Source of the DNA: Asterias rubens
Lineage: Eukaryota; Echinodermata; Asteroidea; Forcipulatida; Asteriidae
DNA: 64,000 nucleotides
Direction of reading: 5' to 3'
Assembly: GCF_902459465.1 (NCBI RefSeq)
Contig: NC_047070.1
Coordinates: forward strand, 4,018,554 to 4,082,553
In this document: positions 22,893 through 34,758 of the stretch, in pieces
How positions within the stretch are numbered: position 1 is the stretch's first letter
How the letters are laid out: each line of letters starts with the position of its first letter
Position numbers and translations under genes: made by a program
Notes under the pieces: generated by a model
The model's input: only the letters and a program-made list of their open reading frames with translations
Told to the model about the DNA's origin: nothing
Database searches by the model: none

Positions 22893-23773
22893 CAACCAAC
22901 AACATTGCCATGACAACTGACAACAGGCCTTTGAAGCAGCTTTGAACCTTAAAATATTGTTAAACATAAGACAAACCTATATAGTACTTGAGGTATTGCA
23001 TGGTGAGGTATCAATGTGTATTTGGTTTGCAGTAACACCATGTGTGTAGTTTGTTCTGCAACTGTCTTTCTTTATTCTACTACCGCGGAGTAGATTATCG
23101 GATGTTCGGGAGACTTCTCAGTTCTGAAAAGAACTGTCCTGCTTGTAAACTACTACCCGGTGGGAAGGTATAGGAAATTGGCTAGGACTACTACTTTAGC
23201 TTATAGGATCGAATCTGCGGAGTCAGTTCTTGAATTGGTCTCAACGTTTCAACTAGCTTGCTCTAGTCATGGCGAAGACAATAGATGTTAAATTTAGGTT
23301 CATTTATTATTCTTTGGTCTCGATCGAAGGATAACTGGTGGCTTGAGGTTTTTTTCTCCCCGCATATTTATACCAAGAGTAGAGGTGTGTTTTGCGATCG
23401 AATACATTTGAGGGACTGTTTAAAAAATGCCCACCACACTTTGACTTCGACTAGGAGCGTGTTTTGGCGGCCATGACGAAAAAAAAATTTCTGACGTAAA
23501 GTTCACTAACTGAATTTTTTTTCGAGAGCTACGCGAAAACGGGTCAGTAACCACAAACAGTTCTTTAAATAAACAAACGGCATTCATTTTATTTTGTAAG
23601 TAACGGGACTTAGTCTTTGTAGTTTTATCATTATTATTTAATTGCTACGCTTTATGGTCTAGTAAAAATTCTGAGCTTGAGTCATGCGGTCTTGTGGATG
23701 TTCCCGCTCAAATTCAACCCAAGATTTGGGGGTCAAGATGCCTGCTAATATAAAGTTTCTCTTGTGTGACATG

Positions 23774-24378
23774 GCAACACTATTGGTAATTACTCAAAAT
23801 AATTATTTAAGCATAAAACCTTACTTGGTAACAAGTATTGGGGAGAGGTTGATAGTATAAAACATTGTGAGAAACGGGCGGCTCTCTCTGTAGTAAAGTA
23901 GTTTTCGAGAAAGAAGTAATTTTTCACGAATATGATTTTGAGACCTCAGATTTAGAATTTGAGGTCTCAAAATCATTCATCTGAAAGCAAACAACTTTGT
24001 GTGACAAGGGTGTTTTATGCTTTCATTATTATCTTGCAACTTCGACGACCAATTGGGCTAAAATATGTTGAGATGCACCAAGTGAGAAGACTGGGCCCAA
24101 TTTCGTGGCTCTGCTTACCGTAAGCACAGAATCGGCGCTTACGGAAGCAGGGAATTCTGCGCTTACGGCAAGCATATTTCACGGGTTATCGGCAAATTTG
24201 GGCTTCTGCGCGTGCGTACTTCACGTTACTAGGCATTCTACGCTTACAAGGCTAGCGCAGAAATTCGGAGCTTGCACGTAAGCGGGGAATCTCGATCGTA
24301 AGCGCAGAATTCGGCGGTAAGCAGAGCCATGAAATTGGGCACTGGTCTTTGACAATTTACCAATAGTGTCCAGTGTCT
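23774..24378. mobile_element. MITE (AGGCAGTGGACAC family) split by a nested element
   Basis: Family sequence runs from AACACTATTGGTAATTACTC to 24094 and from 24346 to CCAATAGTGTCCAGTGTCT with TTAA at 24379-24382. The 5' terminus has lost its first bases and its TTAA. Confidence 0.82.
24095..24340. mobile_element. GCCCAATTTC-family MITE, 5-bp target duplication ACTGG
   Basis: The termini GCCCAATTTCGTGGCTCTGC and GCAGAGCCATGAAATTGGGC are inverted repeats with one mismatch and are flanked by ACTGG at 24090-24094 and 24341-24345. Without it the host MITE reads GAGAAGACTGGTCTTTGAC, exactly as in sister copies. The inside is G+C-richer than its surroundings, with repeated GCTTACGG/CCGTAAGC. Confidence 0.9.
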
Positions 24379-25758
24379 TTAAAGTGAAAATGAAAAGTGG
24401 TGTAAATTAGACTCGGCAGTGCAATACGAATGCTGTAGAACCAAGGCATACAAATCATACAGCTGCTTAGTAGCAAACATTATAAATTAATTGAGCACAA
24501 ATTGACAATGGACCAGTCTCACGTTCTTTGTAAACCAGTTTACTAAATTTGTGCGAGTAGGTCAGTTCTGAATTGGTCAACATGATGTTGACATGAGTTG
24601 AAGCATAAGTTGCTTGTAGCAATCAGTGCCTATAATTATTTGTCCTCCGTTATGTTTTAAAGATGCTGTCAGATTTTTTGCCCCAAACATTAAAAAATAT
24701 ATTTTTTTGAGTGAATGGTATTTCAAAGAGTATCACCCGCTCTAACGAACCATGACAACAATTTTGAGCACTTTATTTCACTGCTACTAATAATTGGCGG
24801 ACTTTTAGAGAGCAATGGCTCAAATGAAAGCTTGTAACTTTCTCGACCGCCATCAAAATACCTATTGAATTTTAAATCAAAATATTTTGGTCAAATCTGC
24901 CAAAAATCTGACATAGCATCTTTAATATTTTTTCTGCCATTTTTATATATAGCTCAGTACTCTTTTTGTATTTTTTGTTCCCCTTCTTGATTTGTAAGAA
25001 GTTGGTAGATAATTGTGGAGAATGGCAGTGCAACCTCAAACTATTGATACTTTTCTAACGATGATGTAGCGAAACAGAGGTCTTTTACAAATAAAACAGG
25101 AATCTTTTCGGTTTTTTTAAGTTAAGTTCTGTCTTTTATTTTGGTTCTTTTCAAATCATGTTTAAGTATTTCTAACACATTTTCTATGTACAGTGTGTCT
25201 TAAAATTTTTGATGAATAATTTGTGTAAAAAAAAATCATTTTGAAATATTTATGAAGCGGAAATAATTAACTTTATGTATACATACAATGTATTTTACCC
25301 TCTTTGACCATCCACTGTGTTGTGTATGATATAGATAAACTATGCCACCCTGCAATATGACATCATGTTGTAAGTACAGATCTTGACTGTACACAATCAA
25401 CCCTCTTACCATCTAACCATTCACGTCATCCACCTAAGGTGGACAGATAGTGATGTACTGCATTTGTTTTACCATTCCAGATAAATTTAATGAATCAAAA
25501 TGTCTCTTAAAGGGCCTAGAATGCACCAGAGAGCATCTACAACCTAAAACATTTCCGGGGCCCTAAAGCGGGCCCCGGACCCCACGCCGTAAGGGCTTCG
25601 CGCTTTGCGCTCACAGGCTTCGCCATCGCAATTTCGTCTCTTTTTTTTTACCAAATACTTTTCCTTCTTTTTTCTGAAACTCCATTCTCATGCCTGCACC
25701 TTTCATATGATATCATTTGTGCATGCAGGGGCGCTGCATTCACAAAATGATATCAACA

Positions 25759-25892
25759 GGGCCCAATTTCATAAAGCCTGCAAACACATAGCACACTAAA
25801 CACAGAAAATGTGTACTCATTATGACTGGTGCCCTGATCAATAATTGTCAAGCAGAATTTTCTGCTTAAATAAGCTTTATGAAATTGGGCCC
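25759..25892. mobile_element. MITE, GGGCCCAATTTC family (short)
   Basis: GGGCCCAATTTCATAAAGCC and AGCTTTATGAAATTGGGCCC are near-perfect inverted ends 134 bp apart. Confidence 0.8.
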
Positions 25893-26181
25893 TGATCTAC
25901 ACAGAACATAGTAAACCTCTTACTTTGTAAAACCATTCCACATTATCCACTGTGGTTTGAATGCAATTTTGCCAGCATATAATACAATATCATGTGAATG
26001 ATTACATTTTCACAGAACACAGTCAACCCTCCTACTGTCTGACCACTCAATATCACCTACATGGCTTTGATGATAGATACGTTGACCAAGCAGTTAGCAA
26101 TACTTATGATACATGTGCCAAGAAATGCTTCTTCACAGAACACATGTACAGTTGTACCACCACCTTAATCAACCCCTGCAA

Positions 26182-26482
26182 TAGTCTTGGTTCCAAGACA
26201 ATTGGTCTTGCGCAGTCACACACAACCAACGTTCCGATCTATGTACGGCAAAAACTGTACACGGTTGTAATGAACAAACGTAGCACGCCCTTTGTTTCTC
26301 TGACTTCTGGATTTCACCAGAGATGGTTTTCAGTGTAAAAAGTGTAAACCATCTCTGGTGAGATCCAGAAATCAGAGAAACAGAGAGCCAGCTACTTTCG
26401 TGTACAGTTTTTGCCGTGCATAGATAGGAACGTTGGTTGTGTGTGACCGCGCAACACCAATGGTCTTGGAACCAAGATCACC
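26182..26482. repeat. 300-bp near-perfect foldback
   Basis: Two arms of about 140 bp meet near 26335. The outer end GTCTTGGTTCCAAGAC, the middle block CAACCAACGTTCC and the inner block ACCATCTCTGGTG all recur inverted. Transcribed, it would form a long hairpin. Open frames across it are incidental. Confidence 0.85.
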
Positions 26483-28259
26483 CATGCAATTGACTGGTTT
26501 CAAATGGTTTGACAATTGAAATAAATAAATAAATGTGATTAAAAAGCTTGGTTTCTTAATTGCATCTTGTTCAACAGTTATTTTCCCTCAATACTTTTCA
26601 AAAGTGTTCTTACTTCTTAATCTTAGATCTGATGGTAACACTTGGTAAAAGAGTTCTCCTAATGTAAGAGCTAGCGTGTATTATGCATAAATTTCAGTCG
26701 AATTTCAAAAAATAAAACCCCCCAATAAATTTGTATATAAAAATAATAATTTCATCATACATGTAGAGTGTTCCAGATAGCTTGGTAGGGCTTTAAAACC
26801 AAGACAATCATTACAGTCAGAGAATTCCATTCTAAAGAGCTTGTTTCAATCAGGGGTGAGAGTTATTACTAACAAAAAAGTCCGAAACTTGGATACAAAT
26901 TTAAAGGTCTTGAAATGATGCCATTTCTACAGTTTGATAACCCCTGGAGTTATAGATTCCAAGGAGCTTTTGGAAACAGTATCCAAAGCACTAGAGAAGT
27001 AGACCAATGAGCACGATTTCTCTATTTGTGGAAAAAATATTGTCTGATTTTCTTCACCAGGCCGACATAGAAAGTCTGAGTTCAGCCAAAAGTCTGAACA
27101 ATCTCATGCCTGTTTAATTCAGCATGCTTCAGCCCAACTTTACAAATTTGGGTCAAGAAAGCCCCACAGTTTTGAAAAAGAACCCTGTAGTACACAAACA
27201 ATTTTTTTCTGAACGACTCACAGATGTAAATATTGAAGATTGGACCCAAAGCAGTTTAAGACCTTTACACTGACTTTTAAAGCATGGCAATTGTTTAAAA
27301 CATACGAAGCAAATTAAAATATCGGCAGAAGTTTGTGGGTGTTCCTTTAATCCTGCCCAAAAGTTAGCGAGGTAACTGGAATAAACAAAGTTACACTTGT
27401 TACAGTTGATCTATAATAAAAAATACATCAAATGTTAACACTTTACAATGGAAACCTTTGAAGTGTACACATGGACAGCTGTACAACTAACAAAAGAAAC
27501 AAAAAGTAACGCTATTTCACGTTTAAATTTAAACCTCTTTAAAATGTGCAAAGAAGTTTTGTTATAAACTAGAAAGGGGAAACGGAACTTAAAATAGCCA
27601 AAAAATATAGCGATGAAAGTATAACTTTAGTTAAATATTTACATTTGGTTTTTGAAAGAAAGTATCAGAACTTTTGTTGATTGCTTCTACTAATTTTCAG
27701 TGATTGATTAACTTTGAAACTATTGTTAAAACAATGTTCATTGGTTTTAAATACTAATCTAGTCTTTCACTTGTTTGACCTAAAAACTATTTAAGTGTAT
27801 AAAATGCTATAAAAGGAAAACAAATAACAACCATATAAAATACAGAACAAAGGTAGTTTTTTTTGTAAATTACACGACACACATCTTTAAAACTTTAAAA
27901 ACTTAAAACTGCTGATGAGTGTTTGCTCACAAGATGTTTCAATATAAATGAGTTTATAAGTAAAACGTTAATACATAAAAGAAACAAAATATCTCTTTTT
28001 GTGATACTATAAAATGTTTAACATACTCTTTTTTTCATTTTAGGACGAGACATCTTTAAAAACTTTGATTCGCCTCAATTTCTGATTTGATGTTCATTTG
28101 CAAAAGTACTAATTGTTAACATGCTGTCAAAAGATTTTAACAATTATTTGGGTCAAAGATTTTGAATCATTTTAAATATAAAATTCGGTATAGATTCAGA
28201 GCTAATTACTCCAACCTGCAAAGGTGTTAGACGCCCGATGTTATATGATAAAAATTAAT

Positions 28260-31200
28260 TCACTGCACATCATCAGTTTTGAAACAATCATCCAAGTTGA
28301 AATTATCAAAGATGTCACCTTTTTTGGCTTTCTTGGACATCTGTTGGTTTGCGTTGACGCCTTTGGGGCACGGTAGCGAATTGACGTTGGGGACGACAAA
28401 GGGGACAAGTGGAGGTCGCGCACACTGGAGGTTGAGGTTAAACACCGCAGGCATGACCTGAGGGGGTGGCTGCATATTCTGTGAGGCCTGATGTAGCGCC
28501 GCTAACAAATCACCTGGGTTGAACTGTGGCTGGTAGTTGTTATTGTCTTCGACCTCGTGATCAGCTGGGGTTACCGTCGGGGTCAGTGTCGAGTCAGGGG
28601 TCGCCGTATCACCCTTCTCTCTTTGATTCGGTACTTTGACCTCCGGATGGTTCCCGTTGAGGTGGTCATTCACGCTCAGTCCTTTAAGTTCAGTGGTTGG
28701 AGTTGTTGGTCTGTTTTTCACCAATTCCGGAGTCTGAGGGCGACTGCTTTCATTACTTGCGAGGTAGTCACTGATGGCGGAAGACAGAGAGTTGTTGAGA
28801 TCGATGTCCATCTTGGCGTCAGTGTCGGTGGACGAGGCTTCTGAAGTTGTATCTGAGAAATGGAGTTCCTTTCTGCAAATTCATTAAACAAATGTTGAGT
28901 TTAATTTTTTGTTTATGTTTAATATTATCAACACATAAAATGTGAGAGTTCCTTCGTAAGATCAGATAACTGTTGGGTTGTGTCTTTTCAAGATGTGCAA
29001 AACCAAATTCATCAGTTTGTTGCATTTATTATTTGTTTTAAGTTTTTCTCTTTCCAAACTGGGTTGCAATATCTTTCAAATAAAATTCCATTCAAAATTT
29101 GCTATTTATGAAAGTATTTTTATCTTCAATTCAAGACAGAATTTTCAAGGCCAAACAGTACCAGAGCATAAGTTTCTTATCACGATTAATTAAGGTAAAC
29201 AGACTAAAGGCAACTTTTTAACTTAGAGATGAACAAAGATAAATTTGAACAGCTAACAAGTTCTGTTTATCAACGCTATCTTGTGCTTGGGGAATACCTT
29301 GATTTTATTTTAAAAAGCACCCAAATTTAAGCTGTCCATACCTGGCGACTGTATCTGGTTTGTAGGTGTCCGCTGGATCATACTCGTGAAGTTTCTTTCT
29401 CCACTGGCGGACCAAACCTTCCCAAGCTCGACGGCTGCATTTGTGGAACTTGTTTGGCGTTGACATGTGCTTTCCTTTTGCTCGTTTGTTCCTGGGTACA
29501 GATTATAGCAAACATTCAGAGATGAGGCGGTCGTACAAAAGCAGGGTTCAACTCTGGTTTTCTTAAGTTGCAGAATGTGTTTTCCCTGGTGTGGTGCGTA
29601 TTAGGGGATGTTCTTTGACTTTGTGCACATGCCTCGAAATAACTCGCAGCACCGACAGCAATAGACCTTTATCATGCTACCTCCATCTTAATCATGTTCC
29701 TCGTATCAAATAACAATAATGAATGCTAATAACCATTTTGCAAATAGGAACCAGACTATTTTGTTCGTCCTGCCTCTGTTTGGTAACATTAATACCAATA
29801 GGAGATCTTCAAGATGGCTGCACAGAATTCCCCGTTTCCGTAAGCACCGGTTCTGTGCTCACTGTAGCAAAGGGGAGAGCCATGCAATTGGGCTCTGATA
29901 ACTTAAGCTTTTTGAACTTACTTGGGGACCTCTTGCAGGTAGTTGTCATATCCGAGCGTATTCTTTCCGTACTCTATCTGCTTCTGTCGGCGTACGATGA
30001 TATTCTCATCGGTTTCGTATTCTTTCTTGGGCTCGGCACTCATGTTTACTTTGTGGCCTTTGCTGTAAAATGACAATATTTAAGTATAACACTTTAGTAG
30101 TTGTATAGAATTTTCCTGTGATTGTTTTTGTAAGTTAGCCCAAACATCCAAAATCAAGATGCGCAGATTGTCATAGCTTGGACATGGTTGTTCCAAGGAC
30201 AGCGACCCCCCTTAACAGTGGTCCACAAGCCAAATAGACCGATCCAATAGGCTTCGCCCACGACGCACGTGTGAGCGAGAACACGTGGGGCTCTCCAATG
30301 CCTTTCTGCACAACTCTGCCGCGCGCGCCAAGTATACGCGCACGCATGTCGAACCTTAGTGTCGGACCTTCGTTGCGTAGTGATTGGTCAATATGCAATG
30401 GGGCAGAGCTTAATGGATCGGTCTATTAGTTCACTAGACAAACTCTTGTGACACTGTCTTGGGAGACTGCTCTTATGAGACTACTGCCCTCTATGCTGGC
30501 TTCCAAATAATACCCCATTATATGGCGGTCATATTTTAAGAGCTGTAGTCTCGCAGGGAGCAGCCGTCTCGAAAGAACAACACCAGTGTCGCGAGACTCA
30601 GAGAGGGAGTCAGTACACTGTCAATGCCACAAACATCTATGTTTATGTCAGAGTTTTGTCAGGGTTCTCCCCAGGTTTTTTTTTTTTAAACTGTGACGCA
30701 TTCTTGACCAAAATCTTTTAAAGTTCGGCCAAAGGACGATGAATTGAAACAAGGTCTTCTTGGAATGTTTTCTACTTGGTGTTTATCTTGGTTGCAAATT
30801 CCATAGCGGCATTCTGGAGCATTATAAATGGTTTAATCTTGATGAATTTTTGTGAATCCCTGTAAATGTGTAATTTTGTTTGCTGTCACTGTCTAATGAG
30901 TGATGACACAGGGAACGATTTCATCCAGCACCAGGGCTGTATGCTTCGTTTTTGAAAGGGCAAGGGCACCAAGGCATTTTCTTCTTGGTTAAGGGCACTC
31001 TATGATGAAATTGCAAATTTGTACTGGAGCATTTCAAGGGCACAAAGGCAATGACCAGGGGACACGGAGGCAATCGCCTTCGTTGCCTCCGTGAAGTATC
31101 AGGCCTGAGAATGAAACTCAATCTAGCAGATAGTAATTTCGTTGCCTCCGTGGAAGAATCAGGCCTGCAGCACTATTGCATAGGAAAATCACTTTGGCTG

Positions 31201-33452
31201 ATGTTTTGTGCACATGAATGCTAATATTGAGCTAGCAAGTGATGTCTTTTGAGTTAGCAAGTGATGTTTTTTGGGTAGCAACTGATACATTTTGCAGAGC
31301 ATCTTGCCCTGCAATACAAGGGAAATTGTTCACTGTTGACCCAATACTTACTGTAGATCTTGATCTTCGTTACTGCCGTCGCTGGACTCGGACATCAGCA
31401 GACGACGTTTGTACTTCATCATGTCCTTCATGGCTCGTTGTTTGTCCTGCTCGAATTGCACTATTTTATCTGCCCAGCTTGCACTCGAGGTTATGACGCT
31501 TCGCTGGGTGGACGGCCGCACAACGTCTGGTGTGAAACTGCACAAAAATGAAAGTCGAGTTAATTTGGTCATTTTTGTTTTATGTTTGTTTCGTCTCTTA
31601 GTAAAAACCAGGGGCCTATTTCATAGAGCTGCTTAAGCAAAAAATAGCTCGCTTATTTTTCACATGTTACTGGCAAAAATGTCATGCCATATACATTGCT
31701 TGTGACTGGTATTCAGCTGTGGTTTACTAATAGCATAACAATTGAGTGGAGTCTTGGCCGGTAATCTGACTTTACTAAGCAAGGATTTTTTGCTTAAGCA
31801 AAATTTTGTGCTTAAGCAGCTTTATGATATTGGGCCCAGGGGACCATTAAATAGAGCTGACACTAAGCAAAAATTACTGTTAAAAATGTATTTGCTAAGC
31901 AAACTTCCCTTCAAATATTACTTGCTGTGGTACTGTAGTTTTTGAGAAATGAGTAAAACAATGTCACAAACAAATTATTTGTACCCATTTCTCAAAAACT
32001 ACAGCGCCTCAGCAAGTAAAAGTTTAAGGGAAGCTTTCTACCACCATTATTTTATCTTCAAACTGTGTTAGTTTAAAGTAAATCTGTTGACAATGTGTTT
32101 TGACTAGAAAAATTTCCAAACCCCTATGTTCGTTTATTCACAAGAAAAAAAGGAGAAATATTTATGAATTGATTGTTGTCTTGTCGCACCTGGATCTGGT
32201 TTTCATTTCCTTAGCTCCAAGGGAAGGAAACTCTGAGCTACTTTTTAAGTCCATCTTCTTATTGCCATCGGGTGTTCTTTTATCGCTCGTCCATCGATGA
32301 GGTTTGCTGAGGAAAAAAAAATGGAAAATTAAATTGATCCGTTAATAGCTGCTATTTGTTTTGTCATAAAAGTAGCTTGATTTTTATTTACAGAATAAGT
32401 TACAGCATAGTATCAATTGTAATCCCAGCATTGGGGGACCCTGGACTTGGCTTCGGGAATTGAAAATGGCTTGTCATGATAGTCCCTGCCATGCCCATAT
32501 ATATGATGCCCCGCTACTGCCAGCAGGGGCACTTGTTGTACATCCCCCACATGATCTGCTATTGTCCCGGTAGGGCGCATAAACAAATGGTACAACCTTT
32601 GCAAAGTCCCCGCTATTTTCCTAATAACTTTCCGTATGGCGCCACCAGTTTTTCACTCAGTTTTACAAAAAGGGATATATCAATCAGGTAAATTAGATAC
32701 TATATTATTGGATAACTTTCCGTATGGCGCCACCACTTTTTCACTCATTTTTACAAAAAGGGATATCTCATTGAGGTAAATTAGATACTATATAATTTCA
32801 TATCGAGTGAAAAAGTGGTGGCGCCATACGGAAACTTTTCCATATTATTTTATTTCGAATGAAAAAGTGGTGGCGCCATACGGAAACTTTTCCAACTTGA
32901 AAACTGAAGAAGTTGAAATTGATTTTAAAAAATGCCCGTAGGCACTATCCAGCCACCACTTTTTGCGTGAAGTATCTAAATTTGTTCAAATGCCCTAGGG
33001 TTGTTCCACAACCCACTCCTTTTTGGTAAAAATGAGTGGGAAAGTGGTGGCGGGAATCAGGATACGAAAATCTTTCCCGGACTTTTGTCAATTTTTGGGG
33101 GGTTTAATGTTTGCCATGAAATGAACGGCAACAGCGTCCATACAAGTTTGATTAAAACACCTAAAATTACCAAATTTAACACACACTTATTATGGACTTT
33201 AAATACTTGTGATTTTATCTACCTCTCCCTGTAGCGTGTTCTGTGACCGGCATTGTTGTCCGAACTACCCCGGCGATCATTGTACCGCTCACGGTCACGA
33301 CGTTCCCGCGTCTCGCCTTGCCCTTGTTGCTCATGATGATGACGGTCGTGCTTGCGAAAATGATCACTTGTTTTGTGATGTGGTGATCTCCAGCTCCGAA
33401 ATTCGTCGTCCTCTTTTTCACCTTGGTGATTTCTACTTCTTACAGAAGCCAT
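28260..33452 (-). CDS. SLBP: Histone RNA stem-loop binding protein (SLBP), complete, 6 exons
   Basis: SLBP binds the 3' stem-loop of replication-dependent histone mRNAs and drives their processing, export and translation. Coding exons in transcript order: 33223-33452, 32190-32306, 31352-31537, 29922-30062, 29342-29491, 28260-28872; 478 residues, well above human SLBP (270). The RNA-binding domain is about 194-264: [20 protein letters not shown], then TPNK (236-239, the conserved phosphothreonine motif) and FHKCSRRAW. Residues 116-177 (SFTP..., [13 protein letters not shown]) match the vertebrate region before that domain, which includes the SFTTP degron. The C-terminal [11 protein letters not shown] resembles the acidic vertebrate tail. 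Added parts are a 76-residue Arg/Asp/His-rich first exon and a roughly 200-residue last exon rich in Pro, Ser and Asn. It is head-to-head with CDC25. Confidence 0.95.
30235..30425. mobile_element. MITE with TAGACCGATCCA termini, copy 1 (in an SLBP intron)
   Basis: It begins TAGACCGATCCAATAGGCTT and ends TTAATGGATCGGTCTA. Internal blocks ACACGTGGGGCTCTCCAA and TTTCTGCACAACTCTGC recur reversed at 38821-38995. It is rich in CpG (GCGCGCGCC) relative to its surroundings. A lone end, TAATGGATCGGTCT, lies at 47518. Confidence 0.85.
30937..31112 (-). mobile_element. CAGGCCTGATACTTC repeat family, copy 2 (reversed)
   Basis: A reverse copy of 19005-19187. A second partial end (GCCTCCGTGGAAGAATCAGGCCTG) follows at 31143-31168. 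Confidence 0.65.
31611..31837. mobile_element. MITE, GGGCC(C/T)A family
   Basis: GGGGCCTATTTCATAGAGCT and AGCAGCTTTATGATATTGGGCCC are inverted ends. The internal GCTTAAGCA palindromes are typical of this family. It lies in an SLBP intron. Confidence 0.75.
32618..32903. mobile_element. Compound palindromic element (TTTCCGTATGGCGCCACCA arms)
   Basis: Two left arms (about 32627 and 32709), each AACTTTCCGTATGGCGCCAC followed by TTTTACAAAAAGGGATAT, face two right arms (about 32808 and 32868, AAAAAGTGGTGGCGCCATAC). It looks like two copies of one palindromic element nested or in tandem, in SLBP intron 1. A single copy lies at 34620-34758. Confidence 0.8.
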
Positions 33453-33574
33453 ATTGCTTAAATAATTTGGAGAAAGACGGACAAAAATGTGGATAAAACA
33501 GGAAAATTGAGAGCACTAGTGGAGACAGTTTCACACGGACGACTACTTTGAGAGGGACGATGTTTCTTTTTACA

Positions 33575-33586
33575 TTTCGCGCGAAA
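33575..33586. promoter_or_regulatory. Palindromic E2F-type site upstream of SLBP
   Basis: TTTCGCGCGAAA is a perfect palindrome fitting the E2F consensus TTTSSCGC on both strands, 123 bp upstream of the SLBP start codon. E2F control would suit a gene needed in S phase. Binding is inferred from sequence only. Confidence 0.65.
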
Positions 33587-34619
33587 ACGAAAAGGACACC
33601 TCTGCGCATGAACTCTGTGCAACCAAGAGGGGCGGCGGGCAGGGACTTATGAATATTTATATTCTGTACCGAACAAAGGAAGTAATTTTTCATCTTTTTG
33701 TCAACCACTGGTTCGAGAATGTATTGAAATAAATAATACTTGGATTTTCCATTATCTATGAACGATCATTTATTTGTATCATTTTTTAAGAAGTTCTTTT
33801 AATTAGCGTTCATCCAGATCCAGGTGGGGTACAAGCAATACAATCGAAAGAACAAATAAAAGAAGATAATCTGGACACTCTCCATATAAACAGTACGAAA
33901 TAGCGGCTGATGCCAGACTGTAATCAGCTGGAGGTAGTTCGTACCATTTATTTGAAGGGTAACCTATTTTTATGTTTCAATATAAAAAAATATATAAACA
34001 TATCACAAGTTATAAATAAAAAATACAAAAATCAATTTAATATAAAAATAAACCAGTTCATACAATTTTAGGTGTAATATTTTTAAATTTTGTTATTTGA
34101 AATATAAATACAAAAGTCATTTGTAATTATATCCCCCTGCACTTAGTGGAACAGAACACTTCCTACGTCCTTTTTTTGTTATGGTTCAAACTCGAGTGTG
34201 TGGTGGTGGTAGGGTGTATGTGTTTTGCAGAGCGGCAAATACAAATTTCTTCTCATCACCCCCATAAAATTCCCGTAAATCCCCTTAAATTTTCTGCAAA
34301 ATGGATGTAGTTACTATGGTTATATGTGTCCCAAGAAGGTAAGTTGTGATTCATTTTTGAGAATACATGAATATGTTGTGTTTATTGCGAGATATTGTGT
34401 GTCAAAATGTGTACGAATTTCGTCGGCAATGACGCGGATTTATGCTTCGACATTCCAGGGGCTCACTTTCCCCCTACGCACACGGCACGGCGGACACGGA
34501 TGTCCGGCGGGGCCGTGGCCGGCACGAGACGGCATTGCATTGTTTGACATTTTGGATAAATCATACGACTACGAACTAGCAATATAATTAAAATAGTGGT
34601 TTATTTCTGTTTAGTTTCA

Positions 34620-34758
34620 TTGGATAACTTTCCATATGGCGCCACCACTTTTTCACTCATTTTTACAAAAAGGGATATATATATCAATCAGGTAAATTAG
34701 ATACTATATTATTTTATTTCGAATTAAAAAGTGGTGGCGCCATACGGAAACTTTTCCG
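34620..34758. mobile_element. Palindromic element (TTTCCATATGGCGCCACCA arms), single copy
   Basis: TAACTTTCCATATGGCGCCA and TGGCGCCATACGGAAACTTT arms enclose TTTTACAAAAAGGGATAT and an AT-rich centre. It is the same family as 32618-32903, between SLBP and CDC25. Confidence 0.8.

Larger units (their letters stand above)
22893..28259. other. Gap between convergent ZDHHC16 and SLBP, repeats and 3' UTRs
   Basis: No coding exon is supported. ZDHHC16 poly(A) is uncertain: the first clear AATAAA is at about 23566. Contents are a GTTCTGAAAAGAACTGTCCT repeat (about 23070-23280), a nested MITE pair (23774-24378), AT-rich unique DNA, a GGGCCC MITE (25759-25892), a G+C-rich stretch at 25550-25625 of unknown origin, a large foldback (26182-26482) and 1.7 kb of AT-rich DNA up to the SLBP stop that probably holds its 3' UTR. 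Confidence 0.6.

Noticed and set aside
25961..26338. 125-residue open frame
   Set aside because: Ends inside a foldback element; no homology or splice support.
34320..34587. Coding exon upstream of CDC25 (CpG-richer stretch)
   Set aside because: The 87-codon frame shows no similarity to CDC25; better explained as promoter or non-coding first exon.
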